From the NCBI RefSeq assembly GCF_000003195.3, contig NC_012872.2, positions 26,407,258-26,471,257 on the forward strand: a stretch of 64,000 bases of DNA, written 5' to 3'. A program made the position numbers and the translations under genes. Source of the stretch: Sorghum bicolor (taxonomy: Eukaryota; Streptophyta; Magnoliopsida; Poales; Poaceae). Below, in pieces: positions 22,283-32,949 of this stretch. Each line of letters opens with the position of its first letter. The first letter of the stretch is position 1. The notes beneath the pieces are model-generated. The model did not search any database, had not been told where the DNA came from, and worked only from the letters and a program-made list of their open reading frames with translations.

Positions 22283-23442
22283 ATAAGTACATAAGTTAAT
22301 TAGTATATATGTATATAGTTATTCTATTTAAATGTTAAAGGGACATAATTTTAGCGCATGTTTTTAGTTACTAGTTCGGTCACGAGTCTACGCAAGTAAT
22401 TAGCCATTTGTATGACATAATTGAGCGACCTGAACTAATCAAGACTGAGACCATCATTATCTTTTATTAGTAATTATAATAGTTGTATTATTTTTCTTAT
22501 AGTTCTTCAGTTGCACCATCATTCTCTTTTATGGAGTAAATATAAATTGCAAGTTATTTTTTACTATGCATTTTAATCATCATTTTAAAATTTGTTCGGG
22601 TCGGTCGAATATAAACGTCGCAAACACGGAAACAAACACAGCCTTGGTAGTAGTATAGTACAAGCGCAAGTAGCTAGTAGTCATAGTAATTGTAGCAGCT
22701 ATAGTACAAATGAACAGGTTGAAATAGGTTTTATATGCGAGGGAAAAACTACAAAAATAAAAAAGAAAAAAAAATGATTTGGAAAGTATCAAAAAGCAAG
22801 AAGCTATTTTTTGGAAAACAAATAGCAAAAAAATAGTAGTTAACAAAAAATGCTATAAGAAGGAATGGAACACAAGACCTTTGCCTTGGAGTACATACCA
22901 TACTTATTCGGACCAGACCGGACCGTGGTTCGACCGCTAAAAGACCGAACCAGGGTCTACAAGGTTCAGTTCACTTAAAAGATCATGTGTGCAATCGAAC
23001 CGCTATAAACCGGTTGAACCGGCCGGCTCTTCATCCTACCAGTGAACCGGGCGGTTCCATGCGAACCGGTGAGGTTTTGAGTTTTTCCAAAATTACCCCA
23101 CTGTGCATTCAGGTCGACCTTATCTAGTTAGGGGTACTTTTGGAAATTGGCGTTTAGGGTTGCTTGCTTTCCCTGGAGCCCTGGATTGACCGAGTGGGAG
23201 CCCTAGACTAAGCGTTTCTGTCGGCGGCGTTCTTACTCTCGGCGACCGGAGGTGCGGCGCTCCTGGTCCCAGCGGTGTGCGGCGCTCCTGCTCCCGGCGC
23301 TATGGTGCTCCTACTAGCTGGCGCTTGCAGCAGGTCTCGGCCTCTGGCTCGTGTCTCACTGCCTCACGGGACGCGGCATCGCGCGTGACCGCGGCGAGCG
23401 GAGGGCGTCGGCAGTGAGTCGGCAAGGACGCGAGGTACCAGC
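22283..23442. other. Non-coding CACTA spacer with GC-rich exon-like 3' part
   Basis: The first ~600 bp are AT-rich with poly-A runs. About 22900-23090 holds GGTTCGAACCGG-like words repeated in both orientations. From about 23130 the composition becomes GC-rich and exon-like, with a TTTAGGGTT segment, but no long frame is convincing. The 5' part of the fragment ending at 24104 probably starts here, interrupted by the 477-bp insertion. Confidence 0.4.
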
Positions 23443-23919
23443 CATTGGTCATGGTTCTTGTAATCTAGGTACACCTTAATAATAGTTATCATTTTCTCAG
23501 AGTTCATTCCAACAACTTTGAAGCCAGCAACCAACCTAGGTAGATAAGGAACTGACACCTCTCTCGTTGTTTCGTGCTAGTCTTGAGTCTCAACTCTCGT
23601 GCACTCATGTCGTCGCTGTAGCGGGATGCCCGTCACCTGCTAGTGCCTCATTGCGCTTAGTTCTACGATCGAGTAGACGACTGCCAGCATCTATCAGCAC
23701 CTATCAGCTGATGAACCCATCCCTGCGCCATGGCCACAAAATGCCTACCTCATCTGATGGTGTATGTGTCATCATCGGACAAAGAGATGAGCGTGAAATA
23801 GTAAGATTCATCTATGCGTAGGCCACAGAACCACACATATATAAAGATTACAGTGTAGTTTTTAACTTTTCGTTAGAAGAATTCGGTCCTAGTCTTGAGC
23901 GAATCCTGGGTCCGCCACT
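23443..23919. mobile_element. 477-bp insertion with 9-bp target duplication
   Basis: GGTACCAGC occurs at 23434-23442 and again at 23920-23928, exactly bracketing a segment of different composition that splits GC-rich sequence. The inserted ends are CATTGGTCATGG and GGGTCCGCCACT. They are not inverted repeats and no poly-A tail is visible. A 9-bp duplication is typical of Mutator-like elements, some of which lack terminal inverted repeats; a short non-LTR insertion is the alternative. It has no recognisable coding sequence. Confidence 0.6.
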
Positions 23920-23928
23920 GGTACCAGC

Positions 23929-24104
23929 GGCGCGGTGCTCCAGCTCCACGTCTGGAGCGGGCACGGATCCGGCGGGCATCTGTGCCTTCGTAGAGCGTGG
24001 ATCCAGGGATTCCAGTTCCAGCTTCCAGGCCCCAAGCGTTCAACACTCTCAGCTTCCCTCCCTCCAGCTGTTCTTCAAGCCTTCAAGGCCAAGCATGGCG
24101 GCAG
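23929..24104 (+). pseudogene. Gene 5'-end fragment (leader plus ATG exon) inside the CACTA element
   Basis: GC-rich sequence leads to a good plant start context (AAGCATGGCGGCAG, ATG at 24095) and a donor-like GTGAGC right after the tenth coding base. This is what a first exon ending in a splice donor looks like. No matching downstream exon is seen before the TNP2 tail at 24773. CACTA elements often pick up host gene fragments, and this may be one. The donor gene is not identified. Confidence 0.35.
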
Positions 24105-24772
24105 GTGAGCACTAGCCACAAACACATCTCTTCTGAAGTCTAAACTCTGATAGTTTGCACGATTTAGTATTTTGCATACAACATAATAAAGACCTTGAAT
24201 GAAGTGTGCCAAAATAAACAAGGATCTCATGCTTCGTCTTCAATCAGAGATTAGATTAATTATTTACCGAATTAAATAATAAGATATTTAGTAAGTCGGT
24301 ATCATGCACTTGCTGTTTTGAATTAAGAACATGTCGTTCCATATCAAGATTATATTGCTTTCTCCTTGTGCCTTAAGAAATTATCAGTGTGTACTAAGAT
24401 TAGTTCCATGTCACAATAATCTGTGGGCTGCTTTCTTTAATCCACAATGATGAATGCCTTAAGATCATTTGATCAGCCTGCACACACCGATAACTTTAGT
24501 TTGTGAATGAACTTTCTTGTCTTTTGTGTTTTTTACGACAAATTGAGCTATTGTACTATAGTATATGTCAATATAATCTTGATATCTGAAATGCATATGG
24601 TAACTAAAATAACTGTACTGTCAATGAAGTTTGTTTTGTAGTAGTGCACAATCCCTAGATTTAGTGCACTAGAAATCAACAGCTACCAATAAAGTTTTCT
24701 ACTAGAAAATTCTGACCAACCTTTGATTCTATATATCTTTTGCTTGCTCAAACAGAGCTCATGTTTGCTTGC
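24105..24772. other. AT-rich spacer between gene fragment and TNP2 3' end
   Basis: No ORF, repeat or RNA gene is recognisable. Composition resembles intron or 3' flank. A short direct repeat (GCTTGCTCAAACA) occurs at about 24741 and 24767. Confidence 0.4.
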
Positions 24773-27700
24773 TCAAACAAAGAAATCGTCATCTTGTCCT
24801 TCTCCCACTGTTGTAGCTGGTGCCACAACTCCATCATCAACATAGGTCTCATCATCTTCATCATCTTCTGCCTCAAGAAATGTCGTGTGATCTAGTTCAG
24901 GAACAGGTTAGGCAAGCGCCTGATTAATAATAGATGTATAACACTAGAGCCTTCCATGTCTGACCTCGTCCAATTTGTCAAATCCATGCTTTGATGCTTA
25001 CTCCCACATCCAGTAAGCTTGTGTCTAATTGACCCTCGTCTTCTGTTGCTTCTGGCATGGCATACAAATTCCTAGGCTTCACTGCAACAACACTACACCA
25101 ACCCAACTTGTTTGGGATTTCAGCATAGAACACTAATTCAGCTTGTGTTGCTAGAATATAGGGTTCATCGGAATATCGATGACGTCTAGTATCAATATCG
25201 ATAATCCCGTATTCATACTTATTATATCCTTTACTTTTGCTATTAGTGGCAGCTGGTACATCATACCAATCACACTCAAACAATACAACTTCTTTTTCCA
25301 TGGGAAAATCAAGAGTGATAATTTTTTTAATCACTCCATACCGTGCCATATTGCCGGTACTGCCATCACCCTTCACATAAACACCACTATTTCGTGTGGT
25401 CAGCCTTTTCTCAATAGAAGCAGTTCGGAACAGGAAACCATTGATGAAGCATCTATTGAAGACACGAGCTCTATGGTCTGGTCCTTTAGCAAGGGAATAT
25501 AAGAGTTCACTATCATTTTCCTTGCTGATTTGCAAAACACAGTTCCATAATACAAGCGCAGTGAATAACATATGTCATCTTTTCACCATTAAGACTGAAA
25601 AAATTAATTAATTAATTACTCACTTTGCCTTGAAACCAGCTTACAATTTGCTCCTTGTGTCGTTTGTCTAGGTTTCCTTTACCATCTTTTCTGAGTTCGT
25701 CCATATGCTCACTGCATTTCGGACATAACTTGAAATAGTTAGTAGTTTACTAAAAAAAATCCTACAAATGAATTGACAATGATATATATTGCAACTTACT
25801 CAACCCATTTTCCAGCCTCCTCACAGTTGGATATCATTAGTGTCTCATCTTCACTAACTCTTCTAGATTAATCAACTCCAAATTATATCCTTTCCTGCTA
25901 TAATCAATTTTGCTAAATATGCTGAGACCAGAAGGTGGCTCATTCACAGCAGCACTTTCGTGACGATCAGCTTGATTCAATTTGGTGCCAACATCTTCTA
26001 AGAAACAAGCGCAAAAAGTCATGCACTCCTCAGAGATAGATCCCTCGGCTATTGAACCTTCAGGATGTGCTTTGTTCCTCACATAGCCTTTTAGTGTACG
26101 CAAATATCTCTCAACCGGATACATCCATCTGTAGCTCACAAGACCTCCTAGTTTAGCCTCTTCAGCTAGATGCACCGGCAAATGCATCATTATGTCAAAA
26201 AATGCTTGTGGGAATACCATCTCAAGGTGACACAGAGTCTCTTTGATCAAACGGCTAAGCTTATCAAGATCTGCCTCCATTAGCTCCTTTGAACAGATTG
26301 CATTGAAGAAATTACTAAGATTAATAAATGGGATCACAACATCTTGTGGTAGAATGCTGCGTAGAATCAAAGGTAACAACTTTGGTAGAATAACATGGTA
26401 CTCATGAGTTTTGAGTCCAGCAACCTTACAAGCTTTAACGTCAACAGATCTTTTTATATTGGAGGCAAACCCATCAGGCATCTTCACTCCTTCTAGAAAT
26501 GTGCATAAAATTTTCTTCTCCTTCTTAGATAATTTGTACAACGCTGGAGGCATAGTATATTTATTATTCTCCATCATAAGATGTTGATATTTCCTCATAC
26601 CAAGATGTTCCATGTCAAGACGGGCCTTCTCACTGTCCTTACATTTACCATCAAAGAATATACTTTGCTTTCTTCAAGCAAAGTACCCAAAATGCTCTCA
26701 CATATGTTCTTCTCAATGTGCATCACATCCAAATTATGCCTTATAAGCAATGAATCCCAGTAAGGCAATTCAAAGAATATACTTTGCTTTCTCCAATTGT
26801 GCCATCTATTTTGTTCATCACGTTGCTTCCTCTTTCTTGTCGTTATCCCAAAACTCAATTCTTCAACATATTGAAATTGTTCTCTCACTTGTTCACCAGT
26901 CAATGGTTCAGGAGTCTCCCTCAATTCTACTTTGTTATTAAAGCTGATCTTATTCCTGCGCCACCTATGTTTGGATGGTGAACTCATTAATTAAGAATTT
27001 AAAAATTAAAGATAACAAAAACAGCCAAATAAAATCTTACCTATGTTTCAATGGCAAAAAGCGGCGATGTCCCATGTATGCTTCGACCCGTATTTCAGCC
27101 ACAAGAAGTATGTATCCTTGTTGCAATACGGACATGCAAACTTCCCTTTGGTGCTCCAACCAGACAACATTGCATATGCTGGAAAATCATTGATTGTCCA
27201 AAGAAGAAGAGCATGTAGATTAAAATTCTTCTTTTCCTTTGCATCCCATGTTTCAACACCATCATTCCACAGCTCCTTTAACTCATCGACGAGGGGATGA
27301 AAGTATACATCAATGTTGTTTCTAGGGGATTTTGGTCCTGGAACCAACATCGACATCATCCAGTACGGTTGTTTCATACACAACCAAGGCGGCAAATTAT
27401 AAGGGATTATGATCACAGGCCAAGTGGTATATGTTGTATTTATCATCCCAAATGGATTGAATCGAACCGATGCCATACCTAGCCTTACATTACGAGGATT
27501 CGATGAAAACCACTTGTACTTATCATCCACGTGCGTCCATGCTGGGGAGTCTGCAGGGTGACGCATTCTGCCATCGCAGGCCAATCCGTCCTTGTGCCAT
27601 CTCATTTCTGATGATGTGGTCTCCCTCATATATAATCTCTGTAGCCGAGGAATTAGTGGGAAATACCGTAGGATCTTATGTGGAACACGCTTCTTTGTTG

Positions 27701-28466
27701 TACCACCAATGTCACTAGTATCATCACTCTTTGCAGTACCATCATCCTTCCACCTAGACTCACCACATGTTGGACATATATCTAGTTTTTTATTTTCCTT
27801 CCAGAATAGTACACAGTCATTCTCACAAGCGTGTATCTTTTCATAGTCCAGACCTAGGTCTTGAACTAACCTCTGAACTTTCTCCAATGTGTTTGGGACA
27901 CACTGGCCTTCGGGTAGCACAAGTGAGAACAGACTTAGTATGCTCCTCAAGGCAGTGTTACTAATACCATGCATGCACTTAATCTGAAACAATCTCACAA
28001 TAAAAGAAACCTTGGTAGCCTCCTTGCAGCCTAGATACAATTCCTGTCTTGCCTCCTCTAATAATTTATAGAATTTCTTGGCACGCTCATTTGGCTATTC
28101 ATCCAGACCTTGGATGATGTTTCCATGTATTGTCGCCCTTATTAATGTTCCAATCAGCTCAGTCCCACGATCAACATCATCACCTCCTCCTTCATCGTCC
28201 TCTACTAATCCTCCAAGATTAGATGGTCCGCCTTCATCACTTGGACGTTCCCCTTTGGATATGAAACTTTTATCAAACCAAAAGTGAAGACACTACAAGA
28301 AATAAGGCTTTACATGACGGTTTAGTGGTGACGTTTTAAGAAAGCATCACAAAACTCTATTGTCTGTGACGGTTCATTTTTGAGGTGATACATCTATGAC
28401 GACTGGTTAAGTTGTCGTCATGGTTGAACGTCATAGATCATTTTGGTACTTTTGTGGTAAACCTTA

Positions 28467-28696
28467 GGCCTTGTTTAGTTGGCAAAAATTTTGGATTTTG
28501 GGTACTGTAGCACTTTCGTTTGCTTGTGGCAAATATTATCCAATCATAGACTAATTAGGGTCAAAAGATTCATCTTGCGATTGACAGACAAACTGTGTAA
28601 TTAGTTTTTGTTTTTGACTTAATTTAATACTCCATCCATGTGCCGCAAGATTCGATGTGATGGGGAATTTTGAATTTTTTTGAACTAAACAAGGTC
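28467..28696. mobile_element. Tourist-like (PIF/Harbinger) MITE, copy 1
   Basis: The ends are GGCCTTGTTTAGTT and (other strand) GACCTTGTTTAGTT, flanked by TTA on both sides (28464-28466, 28697-28699). It is 230 bp and non-coding. Copy 2 lies at 55933-56164 in opposite orientation. The internal words AAAGTGCTAC and AAGATTCATCTTGCGA are shared after reverse complementing. It landed inside the nested CACTA, so it is the youngest layer here. Confidence 0.92.
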
Positions 28697-28935
28697 TTAA
28701 CCGTAAAGTTACAGCTAATATTTAAAATCAAATGAATTATAACACCCTAGGTGTTAGGTAGTTATTAACACAAATCATAGATGCATCAACAAAATTAATA
28801 AGAATTGTTAAAAGGTCTTCACGTCCGGTAGAAAAATCAAGTAATTAAAAGATCATAAATAGAAACACGAAATATAAAGAAAGAGAAATAAAAAACAAAA
28901 AAAGAAAAAGAAAATAACACACCACATAAAAATAG

Positions 28936-30553
28936 ATGAGGCCGCTCTCCCGTAGTCTCTCTCAATCCCTCCGTAGTCTCTCTCTCCCGATATCCCTCAC
29001 AGCGCCGCTCTCCCTACTCTTCTCCACAACACGCCTCCGCATCCGGCCGCCGCTCTTCCCTGCTCCTCCCCCACACGTCACCACCTTCGCATCCGGCGCC
29101 CTCCCCGCCGGTCGCTGCCCCTTGGCGCTCCTCCCCTTCTCTCTGGCGCCCTTCTTTCTCAACCCGGTGTCCAGATCTGTTGGTCCGAGCACAACCGTTG
29201 GCCGTCCATGTGCGACCCCAAGGCGCGCCACCATCCATCCAAGCATGGCCTCAAGTCCGCCGTCGCCGGACGTGCCCCGCCACCATGCTTGCTCTGCCTT
29301 GACACTTGGGCATCTGGATCGACAGCAACGAGCACCCACAAGAACAGGTATGCATGTCCTTTCTCTTTTCTTCCTTTTGTGCAAAACTAAGCATTGGTAC
29401 CCTATTTTAATCTATTAGGCTATCCGTATTCAGAACAGATCTAAATTGGTCTAAACCCTAGTGTATGCTTGTGTGTGCAAAACTTGTTTGGTTTTCGTGT
29501 AGTATGGTGGATTGAATTTTGTTAATAGGCTTGCGTTAGGCAGATCCCTTTTGAAAAGTTTATGGACCTTTAAGCGAATATAGAAATACATGCCAAAATC
29601 ATGAATTAGCTATTCTTCACCTTGCTAAATCAAGTACTTTGCAAAACTATTGCTGAAATGAGTTTCCACCCCAAGATGTCAAAGGAAATCTCTCAAGAGA
29701 ATTAGACACTGAATTTTATTTTGTAGCTGCATTTCTGCAATACTGCATCTTAATTCACCTAACACTTCTAGAAGTATATTAATTGTTATTCAAAATAAAA
29801 TATATGGATTCAATGTGCTGAAATAGATATCCTGCACTGATAAGGATTTAGTGCTGATTCACAGAATGTTGTCATAGAAATATTAAATATAAATGACTTG
29901 CTGTGCAGCGTGCATTTGTACATATATTTGGAAATAGATTGCAAGATTGCCATTGTGCTTCTTGATTTCTATTCCTTACTATTGATTCTGTTTTTCTTAA
30001 ACCTCAACCATTCAGATATGCAAGCAAGTGGCAGCACTGCTCTCAAGCTTTAAGGCATGAACAAATTCAAGAGGACCATGTGGCAGCACTGCTCTCAGTT
30101 TGGGTGAGTATTAAGTATTAGTCCTGCACTTCTTTGGCACATTGTTTGTATGTAGTTGAAGGCTTGCAAATTTATTGGCTTGTACTTACACGGTCTAGCT
30201 AGGATCCAATTCTTATGTTTGTCCACACCGTTGCTGAACCTCTGCTCCTGTCGATTGAGGTCAGTGCATGTTGCTAGTCATGCTGCTAGTCATATTTAGA
30301 CTCTACTAAACATGTGCATTGAACTGCTAATCATATTTAGACTCTCATGCTCTTCAAATAAATAACAGTTGTAATGTAGAAGTTTGAACAGGCAAAAGAC
30401 TTGCAATTTTTTTCAAAGATAGTGCCTTTGCACATCTGAGTTTTATTACTGATCTAGTACTCTTTGTAGATGTTTGATGAGGCTATCTGTGAATTGCGGC
30501 AAGAGGATCAAGGCGCTCATGGTGGCTACATTAGTCATGAAAGATTTTTGTAG
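28936..30553 (+). CDS. Putative spliced transcription unit inside the nested CACTA
   Basis: A GC-rich, proline/serine/arginine-rich frame opens at 28936 and runs to a donor-like GTATGC at about 29347. Exon-like stretches follow near 30017-30103 (after TTCAG, ending TTTGG before GTGAGT) and 30471-30553. The last reads MFDEAICELRQEDQGAHGGY and ends with TAG. The last exon resembles the end of a TNPA-like or host protein but I cannot name it. It may be a degenerate TNPA gene or captured host exons. Confidence 0.3.
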
Positions 30554-31178
30554 TGCAAGCAAATCATCTGAGTTGTTGCTATATAAGCCAACATCTTAGT
30601 TTTGTAGGTACTTGAGTGTAGCTTGGTTATTCCCTTAGTATTTCGTATGAAATATTGTACAAGTACAAATGTTGATAGTTTCAATGAAAATGATGAGCAA
30701 TATTTGTCAATTGTGAGCTTTGTTCTAGTTTATGTGTGTTGACATGGCAACAAACCATGACGGTTCAGTTCATTACCATAGTCTCTTCCTATAGTTGCCC
30801 TCTGGTTCGTCCATGACGATCCAAAAAACCAACCCGTGACATTCTATTTTGGTTTAAAAAATGTATGACGAGGAATAGATGACGTTCCTATGGACCGTCA
30901 CAGATAGTTAACCGTGACAGATTTTTGCTTGTCCATGACAGAATCAAATCGTCATGTATAAGTTAATTTCTTGTAGTGAGAATATGTCGATGAACTTCAC
31001 GTCGTGTTTTGTAAACCATGCATCGACATTTAGCACATGGACATAGAGCAGTTGGCGTGCCACTGAATGTGCTTTCAATAAATTTCTGGAATTTTTCTTG
31101 CCAAAACGGAGTAGACCTATCCATCCACATCCAACTTCTATCATCAGGCTGAGACATTATATTATGCTTCAATTCCAA

Positions 31179-32900
31179 TTAAATTCCTGCATGATGATTA
31201 ATTCAAACAGAGATATACATAAGTACAATGCACAATATTCCATTCATCGAATAATCTATAGATGTACATAAGTACAATTCACAAATTTGGTTGCTTTGTT
31301 GATCAGCTGCTGCTGATATGTAATTGGCTAGCCTCTGTTTCAGGTTAGACTTTTAAAGAAGGAATTTGAAAGAGGCAATGCAACAACTTTTCTGCAGGTA
31401 ATAGACTTATTAAAGCAACTACAATTTGGGCCATGTTTGATTTTTAAAATGAATTAAATTGCTACCTTGCAGATAGACAAGCTGCTGCTAGCCATGAGTT
31501 CCAACCCCTTGGTATAAATTGGGAAGCCATTGGGGACGAGAACCTTACCACAGCCAAGGTATTCAATGTATTGCCTCTCGTTAAACAGTGTAATTAGGTA
31601 TTTATTGGCTACAATTCTTTGGAAGGTTGTTTTTTGATATCTCAGATAGATTTTTGGTCATTAATCATCGAGCATCTCATAGGACATCCAAACATGTTGC
31701 CATGGTCTATGGTCAGTAACAAGTTGTGCTCTCAAGTAAAACATTAAGCGCACAGTCTGCATGCTCATGGATGAGGATCCAGGTACAGTACTCACTACTC
31801 AGCTAGCCATCTCCGATTTCGACAAATAGCAAACTGATGATATGTGCAGGTTTACATCACAAACTGTATAAGCTGAAAAGTATCTTGCATTCTACTACAT
31901 ACACAGTTCAAACAATGGATCTAGAATATATGTGATTGTTGCAACTAGGATAACGCAACAAAGGACTAGGATGCTATATTTGAACTGCCTGTTGTGGAAT
32001 AATCAAGGGTATTTAAAGAAGAAGCTCATTCGGATTTAGTTGGATTGATGTTGTGCTGTGGTTCAAATGTTAACCTTCAGAGAAGGGATAATTATTTTTA
32101 TAGGAGTGATGACCTAGGGACATCTTGTATTTTCTGTAAATGTAACCGAAATATTATCCAATTACCTAGTAAGTAATTATGTAAGTTTTTGGAAAAAAAA
32201 CAAATCTTGAATAATTGAATGCGGCTAACATGGGCAAGGTCTTCACTATTTGAAAATTGTTATTCACTGTTCAAAAATAAGAGGACAGCCAGCCTCTCTT
32301 TGTTGTCTCGCCAAGTTTGTCGATGAGAGCTGTGTGCCGCCTGTTGTTGATCTGCACCTTGAACAGGAAGCCGAACGGGAACAAAGTTGAAGGACTTGAT
32401 TGATCTCCTTTATATAAGTTGTCTACGTGATCAGGAGAGCCGGCCGGCCGTACGTGATCGGGAGAGCCGGACGTACGTGATCAAGAGTGCACTGGTTACG
32501 TACGTGACACCATCCAAACAAAAAAAAACTACCAAAACAAAAAAAAAACCTACCTTTTTTTGACTCCCTCTCATTATAGGCTTGCAAAAAATTTGGATTG
32601 CCCCAGCCAAAAGTGGGCTCGCCAGGCTCAACCGCACAGGAGTCAACAGAGCTCAAACCGTAACGGGAGGCCGGCAAGCCACATTAGGCCCAACAGGCCC
32701 AAGAAAGGAGCAGAGAGTTCAGTGTGGTAATCATGACAAGGAGTTCGACCTGCCTTGCTCGCTTGAGCTTTTAAGTGCTGTATCGCCTCCTAGACTCACC
32801 GAGGTGGTACTAAAAAGGGGAGGCATTCACCAGTCGTGAAATGAGGTTTGCAAAACTCTTAACGGGCCGGCCCAAGGAGGTGGTATAAGCCCACATAGCC
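31179..32900. other. Unassigned stretch with two exon-like segments and a small repeat
   Basis: The first part is probably the 5' flank of the TNP2 gene. On the plus strand, TTTCAG precedes an open segment of 54 bp (LLKKEFERGNATTFLQ) ending at GTAATA near 31398. TTGCAG near 31473 precedes another segment (SHEFQPLGINWEAIGDEN) in a shifted frame ending near GTATTC. These look like remnants of a spliced gene that I do not recognise. From about 31.6 to 32.4 kb nothing is identifiable. No CACTA terminus was found. Confidence 0.35.
32424..32509 (+). repeat. Short tandem repeat of TACGTGATC units
   Basis: Three to four imperfect units of 23-27 bp start ACGTGATCAGGAGAGCCGG, ACGTGATCGGGAGAGCCGG and ACGTGATCAAGAG, followed by ACGTACGTGAC. 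The repeated CGTACG palindromes could form short hairpins. No coding role is evident. Confidence 0.7.
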
Positions 32901-32949
32901 TGCCGTGTCGTTCCCCTTCCCCATCCGTGCCCCCACCCACACTCCCACT

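Larger units (their letters stand above)
28291..30978. mobile_element. Complete non-autonomous CACTA element nested in the TNP2 gene
   Basis: The left end is CACTACAAGAAATAAGGC and the right end, on the other strand, CACTACAAGAAATTAAC, an almost perfect terminal inverted repeat. AGA flanks it on both sides (28288-28290 and 30979-30981), the 3-bp duplication expected for CACTA. Both subterminal regions are studded with GTGACGG/CCGTCAC and ATGACG/CGTCAT words. At 2688 bp it has no transposase, so it depended on an autonomous relative. It carries a Tourist MITE and a plus-strand transcription-unit-like stretch. Confidence 0.95.
17795..31178 (-). mobile_element. Large CACTA (En/Spm-type) element with TNP2 and TNPA-like genes
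   Basis: On the minus strand the order is TNP2 transposase (31178 to 24773), TNPA-like gene (about 21419 to 18819), then a subterminal repeat region rich in TTGCAAC/GTTGCAA motifs down to about 17795. This is the standard CACTA layout. The left terminus is placed where PMD exon sequence (GAACAAGACTCTCATGA) gives way to CACCTCAAATGTGTTGCAAT. It begins CAC but not a perfect CACTA, and I could not verify a 3-bp target duplication. The right terminus lies beyond 31178 and was not found. Nested insertions are at 21719, 23443 and 28291. Confidence 0.65.
24773..31178 (-). pseudogene. CACTA TNP2-type transposase, interrupted by a nested CACTA
   Basis: The N-terminus (31178 to about 30982) carries the transposase-associated domain with DRSWMWMDRS and CPCAKCRCMVY. 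After the nested insertion the frame resumes at 28290. Within it are a CPTCGESRW zinc-like motif (about 27.79 kb) and the tnp2 core (KWFSSNPRNVRLGMASVRFN, VPGPKSPRNNIDVY). Then come an intron near 27.0 kb, HNLDVMHIEKNICESILGT (about 26.7 kb) and the DUF4218 region (LPLILRSILPQDVV, MYPVERYLRTLKGY). The DUF4216 region (25571-24978) and an acidic tail (EAEDDEDDETYVDDG) follow, ending in TGA at 24775-24773. TNP2 cuts CACTA ends. This copy is dead: it is split by 2.7 kb of foreign DNA and has a TAG near 28097 in its linker. Confidence 0.85.
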
